DNA of 64,000 bases from Cryomorpha sp963748925. GTDB taxonomy: Bacteria; Bacteroidota; Bacteroidia; Flavobacteriales_D; Cryomorphaceae. This document shows positions 44,729 through 54,400 of this stretch, in pieces. How positions within the stretch are numbered: the stretch's first letter is position 1; every line of letters starts with the position of its first letter. The DNA is taken from NCBI GenBank assembly GCA_963748925.1, contig CAVVKG010000007.1, positions 523,203-587,202 of the forward strand. Reading direction: 5' to 3'. The translations under genes were made by a program, and so were the position numbers. The notes under the pieces were generated by a model. That model was given only the letters and a program-made list of their open reading frames with translations, was not told the origin of the DNA and did not search any database.

Positions 44729-47700
44729 ATGAAATTCATCCTGATACTCTTATTTTTCGGAGTTTCTCTTTCCTCCTTCTCACAAGGTGATTTTGACAAA
44801 AGGCTTCTAGCTAAATTTAGTGAAGAACAAATATTGAAGAATGGAAGCTGATCATCAGAACTCTCTCGAATACTGGGAATATTATTTGGATAATAGTTAT
44901 ATCGTTGTTAGGAGATGCTACCGGCAAAAGCTCTAAGACTCTGGAGAAAGTATAAAAGTATAAGTCTCCTGAAAAACTTTAACATTCTGGAGCTACGACT
45001 TCATATGGATAGAATTGTAAGAAAGCTTATGATATCAGGCACAAATAAATGTCTGGTGTTCTTTCTAGCAATGAGTTTACTGAAAAGTTTAACGAATATC
45101 GCGCAAATAAATAATTCGATAAAAACGTTTACTCAGTATTCAAGTCGGTATTCTCGTTCGGTTTTTGCGCTTGCATTTCTTACTTCGCATAGTCAACCAA
45201 TAGTTTCTATTTCAGAGGCAAGGACAACGATTACAGATGTATCCTGCGCAGGATCAGTAGTGATTACGGATAGCAATGTAATGGAGGAAATTATGATTCA
45301 AATGAATCGTTTGTCATAACTTCTTTATGTTGAACAGGATTGAAGGGACCAACCCACAGCTTTTAATTTTCCACCGGATCTTTCAACGGGTAATGTATGG
45401 GATGTGGATGCAAATTCGAGTCTTTGTTGTATTACGAAGGCGAGGAAAACAGGTGCTCCTTACTGGGTGAATTCAATTAGTGAATCTTATCCTGCCGGTG
45501 TTTTCTTTCTCGGACGGATCATGTTTCACATTTGTAGTTTATTTCAGGGAAGGTAGCTCTGGAGAAGGGTTTACTGCGAAATGATGTTAGAAGTTAGCCA
45601 ACCGTTTGAAGAGTAGTACATGCTATTGACCCCACGGCGTACCCGCTCAGGATTGAGGGATTCAAATTCTACAACCCCGTCAATTCAAAATTTGTTTTAG
45701 CGACTCTATTTCATTGTCAATACTAATCTCGTTTTCCCTTGTCAGAGGCTAGAGGAAATGGATATGAGCAAACCGACGAAACTACGCTTTTCCGATATGG
45801 GATTGGGAGATGGAACAATTTATCAAGGTCTTGGTTTAGACTGAAATTTCTCATGCTTAACGATCCTTTTGGATATGTAGTTACGGTAATTATTATAGAT
45901 GTGAAATGGGAAAGGTAAGAATTTGATAAGATTTACGTGTTAGTTGCTCCCGACCCAACTTCTCGAGTCTAGCTTGTGGACGACACTCTTTGTATTGGTG
46001 CTCACACTGTTAAAGCGGTGGAATACAAGGTGCTGACACAGTTGGTATAGACCGATCTACAGGAGCAATACTAGGTGGTGGAATTCTCGGGAATTCTTTG
46101 CATCTGCCAGATGGCAAGGACGAGAATTACGAAACATCAGGGATTAATATAGCTGAATTTGACGATGATCAAGTGATTGAATCTTTCGTGATTTTGTAAA
46201 CTTCTGTGTGAACATGGAGCACTCATATCTTGGGGACCTTGAAGTGATGTTAACATGTCCACGGGTAACGTGTATCAATATGTTTCAATCCGTTACAGGC
46301 GATGGCCTATTTACTGGTGGGTTTGGTGGTGGAGACACCTATTTTGGTGCAAGATACCGATGCAAATGATGAGCCCTCTCCCGGATGGTGTTCCGGGAAT
46401 GGTTTGGATTATTGTTTTAAGATGATGCAACCTTTGGAACACTTGCTGAAGAGTTTGCTGACGGAAATACCGTACCGGTCGCTACTTTTGGACGGGGGAG
46501 GTAATGCAATGGCTCCTGGAAATTATCAGCCCGAAGAGAGCTTTTTAACGAATTTTATCGGCTGCCCAATTAATGGGATGGACTCTTACAATCAGAGACA
46601 ACTTATTCTCTGATGACGGGTTTGTATTAATTGGTCAATTTTCTTCTGACCCAAATATCAACCCCTCTACTGTTTATTACAGCCCAACTATTGTAGTGTT
46701 TACTGGGAAGCAAACACTGATATAATTGATAGATCAAGGGACTTCCATAGTAGTTCAGCCATCGTCAAACCCGGAAACAATCATTCACTTTTATTGCTAT
46801 TGAAGAATTTGGATGTATACACGACACTATAGTCAATGTTTACGTTCGACCAGAAGTAAATCTTGAGGATGACATCGCCTGTGATTTAACACACACCTTA
46901 CACCAATTGACGATTTGGGAAATTCTGTTTCAATGGGATTTATACGGTTATCAGCACACCATCTAATACATCCAACCTTGTGTTTGATCAATTGGCAGGT
47001 TCTACTTATTCTGCCGATACAGCATGAGTATGGTCATATACTCGTCTTATTTAATCTGAAGGGTTTTGTGGCTATACCGCTGAAGCCGAAATAGACTATC
47101 GTCCCGACCCGGTCGTCGCACCCCTGATTTCTGATACCGTTCTTTGTATCGGCGCCTCAATTGATCTTGATGCCGGACCACAGGAAGCAAATTCTGATAA
47201 TTTTAATATCGTTTGGACGCAGAATGGAGGAAGTTATAACACCGAAGACTACTTGGTAACCGTGGACGAAACCGGTCTTTATGTTGTTTTTATTAGCGGC
47301 GTCTGCGGCACAGCATCCGATACTACAGATGTTGTGGCTATAACTCTCGACTTTGAAGCGAGTACTGTGTGTGGTTTGCAATCATCGGCAAGTGCCGAGC
47401 TCGACCCTCCGGGCCCAGGTGTTTGGAGCGGTCCTGAAAATATTTCCTTTAGCAATGCCAACCTTCTTAATACTCAGATATCATCGAGCCTCTTTGGAAT
47501 TTATCCCATAACCTATACCGACGACAGGTGCCCGGCAGACGAAGTAACACATGACTTTAATTTTGTAGAGCAACCGGAAGCTGTTATTATTCCGGCGAAC
47601 CCTGACTTTTGTGTAGATCTTGATGAACTTATTCTCAGTGCTACAGTTAATGGAAGCTTTAATGGAACCTATATCTGGAATGTCAACGGAACGCAACAAC

Positions 47701-48125
47701 TCTCTCAAAACGACTCCTTGTTTTTTCCTGTTGAATACTTCGATCCATTGGAAGATTACTTGATTTCAGTTCTGGTGCAGGACGCATTCAGCGTATGTCC
47801 TTTAGCTACTGGTGAGACCAACTTTACCGGAAAATGGTGTACTTACAATATTCCAAATGTTGTAACGCCGAATGGTGATAATAAAAATGATCGATTCCAT
47901 GTTGAATTTATTGAGTACTTCCCGAATACAAAGTTAACTGTGTATGACAGATGGGGTAAGACGGTTTTTGAACAAGCTAATTACGATAAGTACCAAGCAT
48001 CAACCGGCGGTTGGGATCCAAACGATGTAAACTCGGGCACGTATTTCTACGAATTACTTATTCCACATGTGGATAGAATAGAATCTGGATATGTTCAGGT
48101 TTTAAAAGACGGATCCGGAGATTGA
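44729..48125 (+). pseudogene. T9SS type B (gliding-motility-associated CTD) protein, multiply frameshifted
   Basis: The 5' end is intact: ATG at 44729 with signal peptide MKFILILLFFGVSLSSFSQ and KRLLAKFSEEQILK. From about 44840 the sense frame changes repeatedly: MEADHQNSLEYWEYYLD, then GDATGKSSKTLEKV, later SSNEFTEKFNEYRANK. A proprotein-convertase P-like domain is scattered over frames near 46190-46640 (NMEHSYLGDLEVMLTCP, ATFGTLAEEFADGNTV, MAPGNYQPEESF, RDNLFSDDGFV). The last ~1060 bases (from about 47066) are one clean frame with beta domains and a type B sorting domain (VVTPNGDNKNDRFHVEF, LTVYDRWGKTVFEQ). At least ten shifts or stops separate the ends. Either a true pseudogene or a badly called stretch. 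Confidence 0.75.
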
Positions 48126-48150
48126 TTTTCAATAAAAAGTAAAATAGTTA

Positions 48151-48180
48151 ACAAGCCCGGGAACATTTTTCCGGGCTTGT
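48151..48180 (+). terminator. hairpin after the decayed T9SS gene
   Basis: ACAAGCCCGG / CCGGGCTTGT is a perfect 10-base stem. The following T-run is poor, so termination strength is uncertain. Confidence 0.55.
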
Positions 48181-48192
48181 TCATTATACATT

Positions 48193-48200
48193 TATATTTG
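48193..48200 (+). promoter_or_regulatory. probable -7 box of metF
   Basis: TATATTTG matches TAnnTTTG and ends 18 bases before the GTG start of metF. Confidence 0.4.
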
Positions 48201-48218
48201 TCGTCATAAATTTTTATT

Positions 48219-49181
48219 GTGAAGATTACAGAACACCTCAGCAAAAGCAAAAAAACTCTTTTTTCCTTCGAAATTCTTCCTCCTTTGAAGGGCAAAAGAA
48301 TTGATGATATCTTTGAAGGAATTGACCCTCTTATGGAGTTTAACCCTCCATTTATCAATGTAACTTACCATCGTGAAGAATATATTTATAAAAAGTTCCC
48401 CAACGATCTTTTAAAGAAAGTAAGTATTCGGAAGAGACCCGGTACAGTAGGAATTTGTGCAGCTATAATGAACAAGTATGATATTGATGCCGTGCCACAC
48501 CTCATCTGCGGAGGCTTCTCTGTTGAGGAAACTGAGAATGCACTTATCGATCTACAGTTTTTGGGAATAGACAATGTATTGGCGCTTAGAGGAGATGCAA
48601 TTAACGGCGAAAGCACTTTTAAACCCGAGGAGAGTGGGCACCGCTATGCCGTTGATTTAATTACCCAAATCTCTGACATGAACAAAGGTATTTTGCTTCA
48701 TGAAGAGAGCAAAAACACAGCGAAGAGTTTGTTTTGTATTGGCGCTGCGGGTTATCCCGAAAAGCACTACGAGTCTATGAGTTTAAAAACAGACCTCTCA
48801 TACCTCAAGCAAAAAGTGGATGCCGGAGCAGACTACATTACCACACAAATGTTTTTTGACAACAAAAAATACTTTGATTTTGTAGACCGCTGCCGTTCTA
48901 TAGGAATTACGGTTCCCATTATACCGGGAATAAAACCCATTACTAAGCTGCGCCACATTGCATTTTTACCAAAAACATTCTACGTTGACTTTCCGGATGA
49001 CCTGGCAGATGATTTAATGCAGTGCAAAACCGATGCAGACGTAAATAAGGTAGGTATAAAATGGGCCATTGAGCAAAGTCAGGCTCTGGTAGATGCCGGC
49101 GCTCCGTGTATTCATTATTACACCATGGGGCGATCTGAATCAGTAAAGGCAATTGCAACGGAAGTCTTTGGAAAACGCTAG
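48219..49181 (+). CDS. metF: 5,10-methylenetetrahydrofolate reductase
   Basis: FAD-dependent TIM-barrel enzyme that reduces methylene-THF to methyl-THF for methionine synthesis. 320 residues. The start is GTG at 48219, giving MKITEHLSKSKKTLFSFEI; no ATG gives a full N-terminus. Conserved parts are SFEILPPLKGKR, FINVTYHREEY, NVLALRGDA, GADYITTQMFFD and IPGIKPI. Apparently monocistronic, with a promoter-like box just after the hairpin of the decayed gene upstream. Confidence 0.95.
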   Translation: MKITEHLSKSKKTLFSFEILPPLKGKRIDDIFEGIDPLMEFNPPFINVTYHREEYIYKKFPNDLLKKVSIRKRPGTVGICAAIMNKYDIDAVPHLICGGFSVEETENALIDLQFLGIDNVLALRGDAINGESTFKPEESGHRYAVDLITQISDMNKGILLHEESKNTAKSLFCIGAAGYPEKHYESMSLKTDLSYLKQKVDAGADYITTQMFFDNKKYFDFVDRCRSIGITVPIIPGIKPITKLRHIAFLPKTFYVDFPDDLADDLMQCKTDADVNKVGIKWAIEQSQALVDAGAPCIHYYTMGRSESVKAIATEVFGKR

Positions 49182-49528
49182 CTTCAATTAGCAATGGGTA
49201 AGTTCTCGACGAAAAAGGATTTACCGTTTTGATCTATGAATCAATTGAAATGATTTAAACTCTGATTTTCTTTATACCCTGAAAAGAATTCGTTTCAGGG
49301 GTGGGGCAGGTTTTATTGACCAGAGTCCGTTTACTAAATCACCTTGGCAATCGCTCAGTTTTCCTCGCACCTTTGCGTGGAATCTTGCTGCTCCCGTAAG
49401 GTTGGGGTGAAGAAAACTCTATCCGGCATACCTCACAACCCTACGCAGCAAGTCAGCATGCACTGTACACGCGAGCCCAGGCAGAGCGGAATTCGGTATT
49501 CTAAGTAATTATCAAGCAAAATGACTTG
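49182..49528. other. intergenic region with a long imperfect hairpin
   Basis: About 347 bases between converging metF and riboflavin synthase genes. No ORF of interest. It contains the inverted repeat at 49384-49452. Confidence 0.5.
49384..49452. repeat. imperfect inverted repeat of about 69 bases
   Basis: CTTGCTGC (49384-49391) pairs perfectly with GCAGCAAG (49445-49452). Just inside, GTAAGGTTGGGGTGA partly pairs with TCACAACCCTAC. The loop is about 20 bases. No T-run follows, so it is not a simple terminator. Confidence 0.5.
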
Positions 49529-50143
49529 CTAATTGCCTATTGCAGATTGCGCATTAATCCCACGTCGCATCATCTCTGCAACATATTTACCTACGATATC
49601 AAATTCTAAATTTACTGTGTCGCCAGGGCTGAAATTCCGGAAATTGGTATGCTCATAAGTATATGGAATAAGTGCTACGGAAAACCCCTCTTCTGAGCTG
49701 TCGACCACTGTAAGGCTTACCCCATTAATCGTGATCGATCCCTTTTTAACCGTAATAAAATCGGTGGAAACCGCATGCGAAAAATAATATCTCCAGCTAC
49801 CGTTTGTTTCCTCAACCTTCACTACCAACCCTGTAGTATCTACATGTCCCTGAACAATATGACCATCAAACCGTCCTGTTGGAGCCATACAGCGCTCAAG
49901 GTTCACCAAAGAGCCTATTGCCCAATAACCCAAATTTGATTTCTGGAGAGTTTCGCCAATAGCTGTTACGCGATGAGTTCCTTCCTTTACCTCAACCACT
50001 GTGAGACAAACTCCATCGTGAGCAACACTTTGATCAATTTTCAATTCATGACTAATCCCTGATTCGATGGTGAAATGAATATTTCCGCGGTCTTTTTCGA
50101 TAGAACGAATAACACCAATCGTTTCAATAATTCCGGTAAACAT
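49529..50143 (-). CDS. ribE: riboflavin synthase alpha subunit
   Basis: Converts two 6,7-dimethyl-8-ribityllumazine molecules to riboflavin. 204 residues with the canonical start MFTGIIETIGVI and two lumazine-binding repeats (DGVCLTVVEVKEGTHRVTA and NGVSLTVVDSSEEGFSVAL). RFDGHIVQGHVDTTG is the typical link between the halves. It lies 14 bases after a T9SS type B protein gene on the same strand and is probably co-transcribed with it. No FMN riboswitch is seen upstream. Confidence 0.95.
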   Translation of the reverse strand: MFTGIIETIGVIRSIEKDRGNIHFTIESGISHELKIDQSVAHDGVCLTVVEVKEGTHRVTAIGETLQKSNLGYWAIGSLVNLERCMAPTGRFDGHIVQGHVDTTGLVVKVEETNGSWRYYFSHAVSTDFITVKKGSITINGVSLTVVDSSEEGFSVALIPYTYEHTNFRNFSPGDTVNLEFDIVGKYVAEMMRRGINAQSAIGN

Positions 50144-50157
50144 TGCTTTTCTAACTT

Positions 50158-52824
50158 CTAATTCTGTGGTTTATCTGCAAAAACAGTAACATAACCCGAC
50201 AAATTTACCGGATCGAGACCGGATAACCGAATGGAAAAGACCTTACATGTATAAAAATAAGTTCCATCAGTCACCTTCTCGCCAGTTTCTTTGTTGGTCC
50301 CATCCCAAAGAATATCAGGATCCGTAGTCTGGAAAACAATTCCACCCCATCTATTGAAAATTGTGAATTCTACTGATTCCACAGACCGATAAGGAAATGG
50401 TCCGAAAACGTCATTTCTCCCATCACCATTTGGCGTTATCACGTTTGGAAACTCATAAATAGGACAATTATCAAAGCAGAGAATATTACTAAACTCACTT
50501 TCATTTTGTACCACGGATCCATCGGGCCATAGTGACAGAGAATCTAAAGCAGTAATAGCATAACAACCCGCTATGGAGTTTTCAAAAAAGAGCTGAAAAT
50601 CAGTTTGATTACTTGAGTTAATGGTTTCCAACAGTTCAAATTCACCACCTTCTACCGGTGAAAAATAAATATTGTAAGCCGTTACATCATCTGTTTCCGG
50701 ACAAGTGACAATAGGATTGGTCCATTCAAAATCCAGACTGAATTCTACGCAATCTCCATCACCAGTAAACTCAGGCGGGCATGGTGGAGTGCGGTCATAA
50801 GGCTGAGCGCACACCTGTTGAGAAAAGTTTACAAGAGTGTCATTCTCTTCCACCGCCTGATAAGAACCACGGCTTATAATGTAGTAACAATAATTTCTAT
50901 TATTATCAAGATTCTCATCAACATAGCCCACTTCAGTAGCTGTAGTGATTAATTCAAAAGGACCGGACCCATCAGTCTGACGGTAAATCTCGTACTCATA
51001 GTTAAGCCATGGAACTGCTTCCTGCCAGCTCAATCCCATTTGATTATCATTAGGGGTTAAAACCAGAAATATGGATGAAGCTTTATTGGACTGCGCAGCA
51101 AATTCACCATTGCTATATAGCTCTACCCGGTAAGTGTGAGCCGTGTCAGCAGTATTCAAATCGTTAGAAATAAATGATGTTGCCAGGTCGTCAATATTGG
51201 CTTCAGTGGTAGATTCGAAAACCAAATTAGCTGGATCGGAATACCCTTCCGAGCGAAGTAACTTATATTGGTAAGGCCCAGGAAAAATATCAGTATCGAG
51301 CTCTATGGGACTTCGCCAATAAATGGTATCAACTCCAAGCAGAGCTGTAATTCCAATACTGTTTTTTTTGATAATCGGTATCTCAAATTTTATCTGATCG
51401 CAAGACTCGTTGCTCGCGTAGCTTTCGGCACCATCGGCAAAACAGGCCACAACCATATAGCAGGTTTCCCTACCAAAAATAATTTCATCTGTATCCAAAT
51501 AAGAGGTATTCTCCAACCCTTCCAGACTTGCTATTTGCGTAAAACCTGTATACTCCGGCACGCCAGTTTCGCAAGCATCCGGAATAAATCCGTAAGGTCC
51601 TATTCGCCTGTAAATTTTATAACCTGTTGCTTCGGAACACGGCGATTGATCCCAATTTAATTGAATAGAACTTCCTACGGCTTCCGCCAATAGATTTTCA
51701 GGTGCAGGCGCCACCACATAAATATTCATCGTTTCAATATCTACCAGATCTACTCCCGGCCCGTTATCCGTCGCCTGAAAAACTGCTTGATAAGGAGCCA
51801 GCCTCACATGGCTGCAATTGGTAGTCCAATTAAAGGTGGCTTCCACCGGTGGCAATTCCCCGCCCTGTGTAATAGGATCTGCCGGCGAACTGGGCACTAC
51901 AAAAGGAGCACCAAATCCAGTAATTTTCACATTGGTGCTATTCGGATCGTCGGCAAAAACACTAAAATTTAAATTTTGGCCAGCTTCTACGCAAGTATCC
52001 TTTAGAGCTTCCAGTACCGGAGGCAAATTATCACAATCCGAAACTGTAATTTGCATGTCGCGAAGCACAGTACCAACACTGATACCATTTTGGAACTCTT
52101 CTACCAAAATAGCAATATTATACTCGCCAAGCCGCTGAGGCACTTCCCATATTATGGTTCCAGTTTGTGAATCTATACTTAGATTCTGAGCTGGATTAGG
52201 TGATATAACCCCGGCAGCGGGACCAATTTCATTGGGATATTTATAGAAACCAAGCGGAAATGTTTCACAATTTTCACGCATTCCCGGTACCAAACTGAAC
52301 ACAAGGCTATCGCCATCAGGATCAACAGCACCCGGACTATAAACCCATGGTTGATAAAGACAGGCATCCTGTAAACAGCCATTGGTAAAAACCACCGAGC
52401 TATTTCGCTCTACTGCAGCAGAAATGCGCAACGTGGTTTGAATAGCGAAGACCACAAGAACAGAATTCCCATTGTCAATATTCAATATATTGCCATTTCT
52501 ATTGGGGTCAGTCACGCATATATCGTAAAGACCACTACCGGGAAAAGTGTGATTCTTTATGTAAATATTAGTTTGCGCGTCGCGCAGAGGGTCAAAAATT
52601 ATTTCAGACCGCTCCAAGCTGTCTGCCGGTGATCCATCTCCCCAAAATATCGGTAAGAATGGCCTGTCAGCAGGAGCCGACGTTTTGGTGCAGGTGGTAA
52701 CGGTAATCTCGTACGTATTTCCGGAAATATATCTATAGGTAATTTCCCCTGCTCGATTATGCGTAGCATACAAAGCCGAAACAATGAAAAATGAAGCTAT
52801 TATTGTAATGAAAAAATGTTTCAA
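50158..52824 (-). CDS. T9SS type B secreted protein with fibronectin-like domains
   Basis: 888 residues with signal peptide MKHFFITIIASFFIVSALYA and the conserved mature start THNRAGEITYRYISGNTYEI. PKD/cadherin-like beta domains follow (VDPDGDSLVFSLVPG, LPPVLEALKDTCVEAGQNLN), then several fibronectin type III-like units (ENLLAEAVGSSIQLNWDQSP, NQMGLSWQEAVPWLNYEYEI). The C-terminus is a gliding-motility-associated type B sorting domain: FPNVITPNGDGRNDVFGPF, FTIFNRWGGIVFQ, DGTYFYTCKV and SGYVTVFAD. Exported and attached or released through T9SS. Proteins with this architecture are widespread in gliding and non-gliding Bacteroidota; exact role unknown. In contrast to the gene at 44.7-48.1 kb, its frame is intact. 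Confidence 0.9.
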   Translation of the reverse strand: MKHFFITIIASFFIVSALYATHNRAGEITYRYISGNTYEITVTTCTKTSAPADRPFLPIFWGDGSPADSLERSEIIFDPLRDAQTNIYIKNHTFPGSGLYDICVTDPNRNGNILNIDNGNSVLVVFAIQTTLRISAAVERNSSVVFTNGCLQDACLYQPWVYSPGAVDPDGDSLVFSLVPGMRENCETFPLGFYKYPNEIGPAAGVISPNPAQNLSIDSQTGTIIWEVPQRLGEYNIAILVEEFQNGISVGTVLRDMQITVSDCDNLPPVLEALKDTCVEAGQNLNFSVFADDPNSTNVKITGFGAPFVVPSSPADPITQGGELPPVEATFNWTTNCSHVRLAPYQAVFQATDNGPGVDLVDIETMNIYVVAPAPENLLAEAVGSSIQLNWDQSPCSEATGYKIYRRIGPYGFIPDACETGVPEYTGFTQIASLEGLENTSYLDTDEIIFGRETCYMVVACFADGAESYASNESCDQIKFEIPIIKKNSIGITALLGVDTIYWRSPIELDTDIFPGPYQYKLLRSEGYSDPANLVFESTTEANIDDLATSFISNDLNTADTAHTYRVELYSNGEFAAQSNKASSIFLVLTPNDNQMGLSWQEAVPWLNYEYEIYRQTDGSGPFELITTATEVGYVDENLDNNRNYCYYIISRGSYQAVEENDTLVNFSQQVCAQPYDRTPPCPPEFTGDGDCVEFSLDFEWTNPIVTCPETDDVTAYNIYFSPVEGGEFELLETINSSNQTDFQLFFENSIAGCYAITALDSLSLWPDGSVVQNESEFSNILCFDNCPIYEFPNVITPNGDGRNDVFGPFPYRSVESVEFTIFNRWGGIVFQTTDPDILWDGTNKETGEKVTDGTYFYTCKVFSIRLSGLDPVNLSGYVTVFADKPQN

Positions 52825-52932
52825 GTCCTGTGTACGTTGAGAGTTTTAAAGGTAGTGAAAAATCTGTTAGTTAAACGTATTTCTATATAAATCTATTGCG
52901 CTTTTCGGTCATCTCCACTCGAATACACGCAA

Positions 52933-52940
52933 TAGGTTTG
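52933..52940 (+). promoter_or_regulatory. probable -7 box of the aminopeptidase operon
   Basis: TAGGTTTG matches TAnnTTTG, 38 bases before the ATG at 52979. Confidence 0.4.
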
Positions 52941-52978
52941 CAACAATAAAACATTAAATTAGCGCAAAATAAACATGT

Positions 52979-54400
52979 ATGCCTGTTCCACTCAAGCTTA
53001 AATCTAAGCCTTCGGGCGAAGATGCGATTTGCCTAATTAATGGGAAAATCCCTTCTGCTTATGCCACGGATATTACAAATAGCGACAAGAAAGCCCTACT
53101 AGTTAAGCCTAAGGAATGGCAAAATTTGATTAGCACAACCATTTCTGGCATAACATATATTAATATCCCCGAAGCAAAAAAGGGTGTAAACGAGTTAGAA
53201 CATTACCGCCAGGCGGGGGCCGCAATTTGGGATTTGCTTAAAGCCATAAACCGCAACAGTGTTACCATTGTTTCAGGCACTTCAGAGCAGGCATTGGCTA
53301 TAGCCGAAGGGATATCGTTAAAGAATTACCGCTTTGAAAAGTACAAGAAGAAAAAAGACCCTTTCGAGATTAAAAGTATTGGCATCCAAAATGAAGTAAG
53401 CACGAAAAAAGAGGTTCAATCACTGATTGCGAAATTAGACGGCATTTGCTTTGCTCGCGACCTTGTTAATGAACCAGCCAATATTCTTACCGCTACCGAA
53501 ATGGCTAAACGGATTAAGGAAGCAGGTAAGAAGGCGGGATACACCGTCGACATTTTTGGAAAAACCAAAATTAAAGCACTTAAGATGGGTGGACTGCTTT
53601 CTGTAAATCAAGGCAGTACAAAAGACCCTACATTTTCTATAATTGAATACAAGCCTTCCAAGCCTAAAAACAAACAACCAATCGTTCTGGTAGGAAAGGG
53701 AATTGTATACGATACCGGCGGTCTAAGCCTCAAACCGACTCCCAACTCCATGGATATCATGAAATGTGACATGGGCGGTGCCGCGGCTGTTGCGGGAGCA
53801 ATTTATGCCGCGGCTGCGGCAGAACTTCCTGTGCACATTATTGGTTTAATACCCGCCACAGATAACCAGCCCGGCCCAGACGCTTATGCTCCGGGAGATG
53901 TAATAACGATGATGGACGGGACTAAGGTAGAAGTGATGAACACCGATGCTGAGGGGCGCCTCGTAATGGCGGATGCATTGGCTTACGCCAAAAAATTAAA
54001 GCCCTTGCTTACAATAGATCTCGCCACGCTTACAGGCTCGGCTATGGCTGCACTTGGCTATTATGCGGCTGCTATGATGGGCACAGCAGATGATTCTGCA
54101 AAATTGAATCTTAAAAATGCAGGCACCTCAAGTTGGGAGCGTGTAGTAGAATTTCCGCTTTGGGATGACTATGGAAACGACCTTAAAAGCGATATAGCTG
54201 ACATTAAAAACCTTGGCTCACCATCTTTTGGAGGCTTAATCCATGCCGGGAAATTCCTGGAAGGATTCACAGATTACCCCTGGATGCATATTGACATTGC
54301 AGGCCCGGCATATTTACCTTCGTCGCGCGGATATTTGCCGAAAGGCGGAACCGGATTTGGTGTAAATTTGCTGTTTAATTTCCTGAAGGACTATAAATAA
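52979..54400 (+). CDS. leucyl aminopeptidase family protein (M17)
   Basis: Cytosolic two-metal aminopeptidase of family M17. 473 residues. The C-terminal catalytic half has the metal and active-site motifs VGKGIVYDTGGLSLKP, MKCDMGGAAAV and NTDAEGRLVMADAL (321-334), with Arg327 the bicarbonate/catalytic arginine. The N-terminal half is the divergent hexamerisation domain. The gene overlaps the next ATG by one base (TAATGA), so it is translationally coupled to pdxA. A pepA-like symbol is possible but not certain. Confidence 0.93.
   Translation: MPVPLKLKSKPSGEDAICLINGKIPSAYATDITNSDKKALLVKPKEWQNLISTTISGITYINIPEAKKGVNELEHYRQAGAAIWDLLKAINRNSVTIVSGTSEQALAIAEGISLKNYRFEKYKKKKDPFEIKSIGIQNEVSTKKEVQSLIAKLDGICFARDLVNEPANILTATEMAKRIKEAGKKAGYTVDIFGKTKIKALKMGGLLSVNQGSTKDPTFSIIEYKPSKPKNKQPIVLVGKGIVYDTGGLSLKPTPNSMDIMKCDMGGAAAVAGAIYAAAAAELPVHIIGLIPATDNQPGPDAYAPGDVITMMDGTKVEVMNTDAEGRLVMADALAYAKKLKPLLTIDLATLTGSAMAALGYYAAAMMGTADDSAKLNLKNAGTSSWERVVEFPLWDDYGNDLKSDIADIKNLGSPSFGGLIHAGKFLEGFTDYPWMHIDIAGPAYLPSSRGYLPKGGTGFGVNLLFNFLKDYK

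Noticed and set aside
45000..46613. Open frames at 44915-45319 and 46302-46613
   Set aside because: They are pieces or wrong-frame readings of the decayed T9SS type B gene; neighbouring frames hold the matching protein-like segments.
49200..49528. Riboswitch upstream of riboflavin synthase
   Set aside because: The region lies downstream of ribE, not upstream; upstream is a coding gene 14 bases away, leaving no room for an FMN element.
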